Below are positions 59,421 to 64,000 of a stretch of 64,000 nt of DNA, in pieces. The translations under genes and the position numbers were made by a program. The stretch's first letter is position 1. Every line of letters begins with the position of its first letter. Source of the stretch: JACCZR01 sp963830065 (GTDB lineage Bacteria > Actinomycetota > Thermoleophilia > Solirubrobacterales > Thermoleophilaceae); contig CAWHLA010000006.1 of the NCBI GenBank assembly GCA_963830065.1, positions 372,001 through 436,000 of the forward strand. The letters are read 5' to 3'. A model generated the notes under the pieces. It was not told where the DNA came from and did not search any database. It saw nothing but the letters and a program-made list of their open reading frames with translations.

Positions 59421-61841
59421 GTGGCGAAGAAGGCCACCGGCGAAGGAAACGGCACTTACGACGCAGAGAACATCCAGGTCCTGGAGGGCTTGGAGGCCGT
59501 CCGCAAGCGGCCGGGCATGTACATCGGCTCGACGGGTCCCCGCGGCCTCCATCACCTCATCTACGAGGTCATGGACAACTCGGTCGACGAGGCGCTGGCT
59601 GGCGAGTGCGACCACGTCTCGATCACCATCCATCCCGACAACTCCGTCACCGTGTCCGACAACGGGCGCGGCATCCCGGTCGACATGCACGAGAAGGAGA
59701 AGCGTCCCGCCGCCGAGGTCGTGCTCACCGTGCTGCACGCCGGCGGAAAGTTCGGCGAGGGGGGCGGCTACAAGGTGTCCGGCGGCCTTCACGGCGTGGG
59801 CGTCTCGGTGGTGAACGCGCTGTCGGAGAAGCTGGACCTGACGGTGTGGCGCGACGGCCACGTGTGGACGCAGTCCTACGAGCGCGGCGCGCCCCAGGGC
59901 GAACTGAAGAAGGGCGAGAAGACCGACCAGCGCGGCACCAAGATCACCTTCCTTCCCGACCTCGAGATCTTCGACGGCCTCGATTACGACCGTGGCGTGC
60001 TCGAGCAGCGCTTCCGCGAGATGGCCTTCCTGACGCGGGGCCTGCGCATCGACTTCTCAGACGAGCGCGGCGAGGGCTTCAAGGACACCTTCAAGTACGA
60101 CGGCGGGATCGTCGACTTCGTGCACCACCTGCATAGCCAGGGGACCCGCGACCCCGCTCACAAGAAGGTCGTGTACCTGTCCGACGAGGCCGAGACGGGA
60201 GAGGTCGAGGTCGCGCTGCAGTGGAACTCGTCCTTCCAGGAGTCCCTGCTCTCGTTCGCCAACAACATCAACACCCACGAGGGCGGCACCCACCTCTCGG
60301 GCTTCCGCTCCGCGCTGACACGCACGATCAACGCGTACGCCCGTCAGAAGGGCGAGCTCAAGGAGAAGGACCCCAACCTGCAGGGCGAGGACGTGCGCGA
60401 GGGCCTGACGGCGATCATCTCGGTGAAGATCACCGACCCACAGTTCGAGGGTCAGACGAAGACCAAGCTGGGCAACCCGCCCGTCGAGGGGTTCGTGCAG
60501 GCGGCGGTCAACCGGGGCCTCTCCGAGTTCCTCGAGGAGAACCCCGCGGAAGCGCGGGAGATCATCAAGAAGGCGGTCCAGGCTTCACGCGCCCGCGAGG
60601 CCGCCCGCAAGGCGCGCGACCTGACCAGGCGCAAGTCCGCGCTGGAGAACTCGACGCTGCCCGGCAAGCTCGCCGACTGCTCGATCCGCGACCCGGCCCT
60701 GGCCGAGCTGTTCGTGGTCGAGGGCGACTCCGCCGGCGGCTCGGCCAAGCAGGGCCGCGACCGCAACACCCAGGCCGTGCTGCCGCTGCGCGGGAAGATC
60801 ATCAACGTCGAGAAGAACCGCATCGACAAGGTCCTCTCGAACAACGAGATCCAGGCGCTGATCACCGCGATCGGCACCGGCATCCGCGATGAGTTCGACA
60901 TCGAGAAGGCGCGCTACCACAAGGTCGTCGTGATGTGCGACGCCGACGTGGACGGCGCTCACATCCGAACGCTCGTGCTCACGTTCCTGTTCCGCGAGAT
61001 GCCGGAGCTGATCGACGCGGGCTACGTCTACCTGGCCAAGCCGCCGCTGTACAAGATGAAGAGCGGGAGCCAGGAGATCTACATCGAGAAGGAGTCCGAG
61101 CTCGAGGAGGTCCTGCTGCGGGACAAGCTCGAGAAGATGGAGGTCACCGACCGCTCCGGCCAGGACTTCAAGCTCACCCACGCGCGGTGGCAGAAGTACG
61201 GCCGGCTGCTGAAGCGGTACGAGGGCTGGGCGTCAGCGCTGCGCGCAGAGTTCGGCCACGACACGATCACGTTCCTCGAGGAGTCGCAGATCCTCGACTC
61301 CGGCGCCTCCTCGCCCGACGAGGTCGTCGAGCTGCTCAAGCGTGAGGCCCCCGAGGAGGAGCCGCACTCCACCGAGCTGATCGAGGAGAACGACGACGAG
61401 CTGATCGTGCGGGTGGTGGAGAAGCTCACCGGCTCGGCGGCGAGCTACCGCCTGCGCAAGGAGATGTTCGAGCGCTCGGACTACCTGGAGTTCGTGAAGG
61501 TCCACCGCGAGCTCGAGGCGCTGTCGGGCACGCCGCCCTTCCACGTCGCGCTCGGCAAGAAGGAGAAGACGGCGCTGTCGTTCGAGGAGCTGCGCAAGCA
61601 GGTGATCGAGGTGGCCAGCGAGGGCGTGCCCCTGCAGCGCTTCAAGGGCCTCGGCGAGATGAACGCCGACCAGCTCTACGACACGACCATGGACGCCGAG
61701 ACGCGGACCCTGATGCAGGTGACGATCGACGACGCCAGTGCGGCGGACCAGATCTTCTCGATGCTGATGGGCGACAAGGTCGAGCCCAGGCGCGAGTTCA
61801 TCGAGACCTTCGCCCGCGACGTCACCAATCTCGATGTCTGA
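59421..61841 (+). CDS. gyrB: DNA gyrase subunit B (long form with TOPRIM insertion)
   Basis: An 806-residue ATPase subunit. GHKL motifs: EVMDNSVDEALAG, VSDNGRGIPVD, SGGLHGVGVSVVNAL; TOPRIM EGDSAGGSAKQGRDR and CDADVDGAHIRTL; the end has LQRFKGLGEMN. Residues about 555-720 are an insertion (KYGRLLKRYEGWASALRAEF etc.) as in E. coli GyrB, absent from most Gram-positive GyrBs of 640-690 residues. GAGAGGA precedes the GTG start. Confidence 0.96.
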   Translation: MAKKATGEGNGTYDAENIQVLEGLEAVRKRPGMYIGSTGPRGLHHLIYEVMDNSVDEALAGECDHVSITIHPDNSVTVSDNGRGIPVDMHEKEKRPAAEVVLTVLHAGGKFGEGGGYKVSGGLHGVGVSVVNALSEKLDLTVWRDGHVWTQSYERGAPQGELKKGEKTDQRGTKITFLPDLEIFDGLDYDRGVLEQRFREMAFLTRGLRIDFSDERGEGFKDTFKYDGGIVDFVHHLHSQGTRDPAHKKVVYLSDEAETGEVEVALQWNSSFQESLLSFANNINTHEGGTHLSGFRSALTRTINAYARQKGELKEKDPNLQGEDVREGLTAIISVKITDPQFEGQTKTKLGNPPVEGFVQAAVNRGLSEFLEENPAEAREIIKKAVQASRAREAARKARDLTRRKSALENSTLPGKLADCSIRDPALAELFVVEGDSAGGSAKQGRDRNTQAVLPLRGKIINVEKNRIDKVLSNNEIQALITAIGTGIRDEFDIEKARYHKVVVMCDADVDGAHIRTLVLTFLFREMPELIDAGYVYLAKPPLYKMKSGSQEIYIEKESELEEVLLRDKLEKMEVTDRSGQDFKLTHARWQKYGRLLKRYEGWASALRAEFGHDTITFLEESQILDSGASSPDEVVELLKREAPEEEPHSTELIEENDDELIVRVVEKLTGSAASYRLRKEMFERSDYLEFVKVHRELEALSGTPPFHVALGKKEKTALSFEELRKQVIEVASEGVPLQRFKGLGEMNADQLYDTTMDAETRTLMQVTIDDASAADQIFSMLMGDKVEPRREFIETFARDVTNLDV

Positions 61842-61970
61842 GGCTGCAAACCGGCGTCAGGCGGTGTCCTCGCTCGCGGCCAGGCCTAGCCTTGCCCGCT
61901 CCCTGCGTCCTTGCCTGGCTTGGTTTTCGCACAGAATCGAGATCGGTGGGCGTAACTGGAGGGCTCGAGC

Positions 61971-64000
61971 ATGAGCGTCGACCAGCTCAGCGGCGGGAAC
62001 GTAGAGCCTCGTGGCCTAGAGGAGGAGATGCGGTCGTCGTACCTCGATTACGCGATGAGCGTGATCGTCGGCCGGGCGCTGCCTGACGTCCGCGACGGCC
62101 TCAAGCCGGTGCACCGGCGCGTGCTCTACGCGATGCACCAGTCGGGTCTTCAGCCCACCCGTCCGTATCGCAAGTGCGCCTTCGTGGTGGGCGAGGTGAT
62201 GGGCACCTTCCACCCTCACGGCGACTCTGCCATCTACGACACGTTGGTCCGCATGGGGCAGGACTTCGCGATGCGCTACCCGCTCATCGACCCCCAGGGC
62301 AACTTCGGGTCGATCGACAGCGACCCCGCCGCCGCGATGCGCTACACGGAGGCTCGTCTCTCGCGGCTGGCCACCGAGATGCTGCGCGACATCGACCAGG
62401 ACACGGTCGACTTCGTCGCCAACTACGACGACTCGCAGCTCGAGCCGTCCGTCCTGCCGGCGCGCTTCCCCAACCTCCTGGTCAACGGTGCGTCAGGGAT
62501 CGCCGTCGGGATGGCGACCAACATCCCGCCGCACAACCTGCGCGAGTCGATCGACGCCACGGTGGCCTACCTCGACGACCCCTCGATCGACGTCAGCGGC
62601 CTGATGAAGCACATCAAGGGCCCGGACTTCCCCACCGGCGGCATCATCACCGGGCGCGCCGGCATCCGCGAGGCGTACGAGACCGGCCGGGGCCGCGTGG
62701 TGATCAAGGCGCGCGCCCACATCGAGCCGCTGCGCCAGGGCAAGGAGGCGATCATCGTCACCGAGATGCCCTACCAGGTGACCAAGGGTGACGGTCGCAA
62801 CGACGGCTCGGGCCTGATCAAGAAGATCGCCGAGGTCGTGCAGAACGGGAAGGTCAAGGAGGTCGCCGACCTTCGCGACGAGTCCGACAAGTCGGGCATC
62901 CGCCTGGTCATCGAGCTCAAGCGCGACGTGATTCCGAAGGTCGCGCTGAACAAGCTCTACAAGCACACACCGCTGCAGACCACCTTCGGCGTGAACATGG
63001 TCGCGCTGGTCGACAACGTGCCGCGCTCGCTCGGGCTGCTGCCGATCATCAAGAACTACGTCGACCACCAGCGCGACGTGGTGGTGCGGCGCACGAAGCA
63101 CGAGCTGCGCGGCGCCGAGAGCCGGCTGCACATCCTCGAGGGCCTGCTGGTCGCGCTCACCGACCTCGACGCCGTGATCGAGCTGATTCGCAACTCGCCC
63201 GATCCCGACGAGGCGCGGCAGGGGCTCATGGATCGCTTCGAGCTCACGCGCGTGCAGGCGCAGGCGATCCTCGACCTCCGCCTCCAGCGGCTCACCGCGC
63301 TCGAGGCCGACAAGATCAAGCAGGACCACGCCGACACGCTGGAGCGCATCCGTGAGCTCCGCGCGCTGCTCGGCGACGAGGAGAAGGTGAAGTCCCTCAT
63401 CAAGGAGGAGCTGCTCGAGATCCGCGAGCGCTACGGCGACGAGCGGCGCACCGAGATCACCGCCTCCGAGGACGAGATCGACATCGAGGATCTGATCGCC
63501 GACCAGCAGATGGTCATCTCGATCACCAAGTCCGGCTACATCAAGTCACTGCCCCTGGCCACCTACCGCCAGCAGCACCGTGGCGGCAAGGGCGTGATGG
63601 GCATGGACATGAAGGACGAGGACTACATCGAGCACCTCTTCGTGTGCTCGTCTCACGACTACCTCTTGTTCTTCTCCAACCGCGGCAAGGTCTACCGGCA
63701 GAAGGTCTACGAGCTGCCCGAGGCCTCGCGCACCGCGAAGGGCCGCGCACTGGTCAACGTGCTGCCGCTGCGCGAGGGCGAGCGGGTCCAGGCCGTGCTC
63801 GCCACCCGGGACTTCTCCGAGGGCAAGTACGTCGTCTTCGCCACCCGCCAGGGGATGATCAAGAAGACCGAGTTCACCGCCTACAACACGCCGATCAAGG
63901 CGGACGGCATCATCGCGATCAAGATCCGCGACGACGACGAGCTGGTGGCGGTGCGGCGGACCAGCGGGGACGACGACGTGATCATGGTCTCCCACTCCGG
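61971..64000 (+). CDS. gyrA: DNA gyrase subunit A (3' truncated by window edge)
   Basis: 676 codons of GyrA are visible. The winged-helix region has LPDVRDGLKPVHRRVLYAM, GDSAIYDTLVRM (quinolone region with Ser and Asp, the susceptible-type residues) and the catalytic Tyr125 in MRYTEARL. The C-terminal DNA-wrapping domain starts near residue 500 with a GyrA-box variant, QHRGGKG. ATG 61971 follows AACTGGAGGGCTCGAGC (GGAGG). The 129-nt gap after gyrB carries TAGCCT at 61887-61892 but no gene. Confidence 0.97.
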   Translation, partial: MSVDQLSGGNVEPRGLEEEMRSSYLDYAMSVIVGRALPDVRDGLKPVHRRVLYAMHQSGLQPTRPYRKCAFVVGEVMGTFHPHGDSAIYDTLVRMGQDFAMRYPLIDPQGNFGSIDSDPAAAMRYTEARLSRLATEMLRDIDQDTVDFVANYDDSQLEPSVLPARFPNLLVNGASGIAVGMATNIPPHNLRESIDATVAYLDDPSIDVSGLMKHIKGPDFPTGGIITGRAGIREAYETGRGRVVIKARAHIEPLRQGKEAIIVTEMPYQVTKGDGRNDGSGLIKKIAEVVQNGKVKEVADLRDESDKSGIRLVIELKRDVIPKVALNKLYKHTPLQTTFGVNMVALVDNVPRSLGLLPIIKNYVDHQRDVVVRRTKHELRGAESRLHILEGLLVALTDLDAVIELIRNSPDPDEARQGLMDRFELTRVQAQAILDLRLQRLTALEADKIKQDHADTLERIRELRALLGDEEKVKSLIKEELLEIRERYGDERRTEITASEDEIDIEDLIADQQMVISITKSGYIKSLPLATYRQQHRGGKGVMGMDMKDEDYIEHLFVCSSHDYLLFFSNRGKVYRQKVYELPEASRTAKGRALVNVLPLREGERVQAVLATRDFSEGKYVVFATRQGMIKKTEFTAYNTPIKADGIIAIKIRDDDELVAVRRTSGDDDVIMVSHS

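Overview
The window is a single high-GC (roughly 70%), gene-dense chromosomal segment that includes the replication-origin neighbourhood of an actinobacterium. The best fit is class Thermoleophilia (Solirubrobacterales-like). This rests on the tandem NTF2-like proteins whose first residues are MSQENVEIVR, the Gram-positive order rpmH-rnpA-yidD-yidC-jag-rsmG-parA-parB next to dnaA-dnaN-recF-DUF721-gyrB-gyrA, the split menaquinol:cytochrome c reductase genes, and TreT-type trehalose synthase. Placement is by inference; no 16S gene is present.

Layout. 1-5432: end of an HtrA protease, an IMPase-like phosphatase, an RsbW-like kinase, two trehalose enzymes (TreT and an OtsA-like GT20) and a BI-1 membrane protein. 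5967-11223: rpsF-ssb-rpsR-rplI-dnaB-dnaC-like-purA. 11236-14514: a minus-strand run of membrane proteins, two of them with long Pro/Gly/Gln tails (DUF4190, DUF2752, two DUF4234 paralogues). 14511-18517: nucleotide-sugar genes resembling wbpA, wbpB, wbpD and wbpI. 18650-22455: a class IV aminotransferase, a hydrolase remnant and a large LuxR-type ATPase regulator. 22600-25515: an envelope gene cluster (secreted protein, DUF4190, Tim44-like, lipoprotein, membrane protein).

25503-28484 is a decayed element integrated in the 3' half of a tRNA-Lys gene. It is bounded by a perfect 40-bp direct repeat and carries a chimeric terminase/integrase relic plus DUF4331 and NTF2-like genes. 28540-35860 carries a STAS antagonist, tatC/tatA, dcd, menaquinone genes (prenyl synthase, menG) and qcrABC-type genes. 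35857-39154 is a heme block: hemB, a fused siroheme-decarboxylase-like AsnC protein, and hemL. 39155-39550 is a non-coding patch rich in palindromic repeats. 39551-50137 holds an ABC exporter, a YmdB phosphoesterase, a hydrolase, a GT87-like glycosyltransferase, a frameshifted gtrA, a phosphodiesterase, an aminotransferase, ddl and a bifunctional nuclease. 50189-64000 is the origin region, from tRNA-Ile through parB to gyrA, which runs off the end.

How it works together. Most genes form tightly packed operons with ATGA/GTGA/TAGTG overlaps. Many operon-leading genes have a TAGACT-like -10 hexamer only 7-11 nt before the start codon, which suggests widespread leaderless transcription. The main non-coding novelties are a dispersed CCTCAG-CCGC-CTGAGG palindrome family, a multi-hairpin element closed by a perfect 14-bp stem between dnaN and recF, and stacked inverted repeats ahead of gyrB. 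I did not see a complete new defence or biosynthetic system. The least explained coding loci are the Pro/Gly-tailed membrane cluster and the 22600-25515 envelope cluster.
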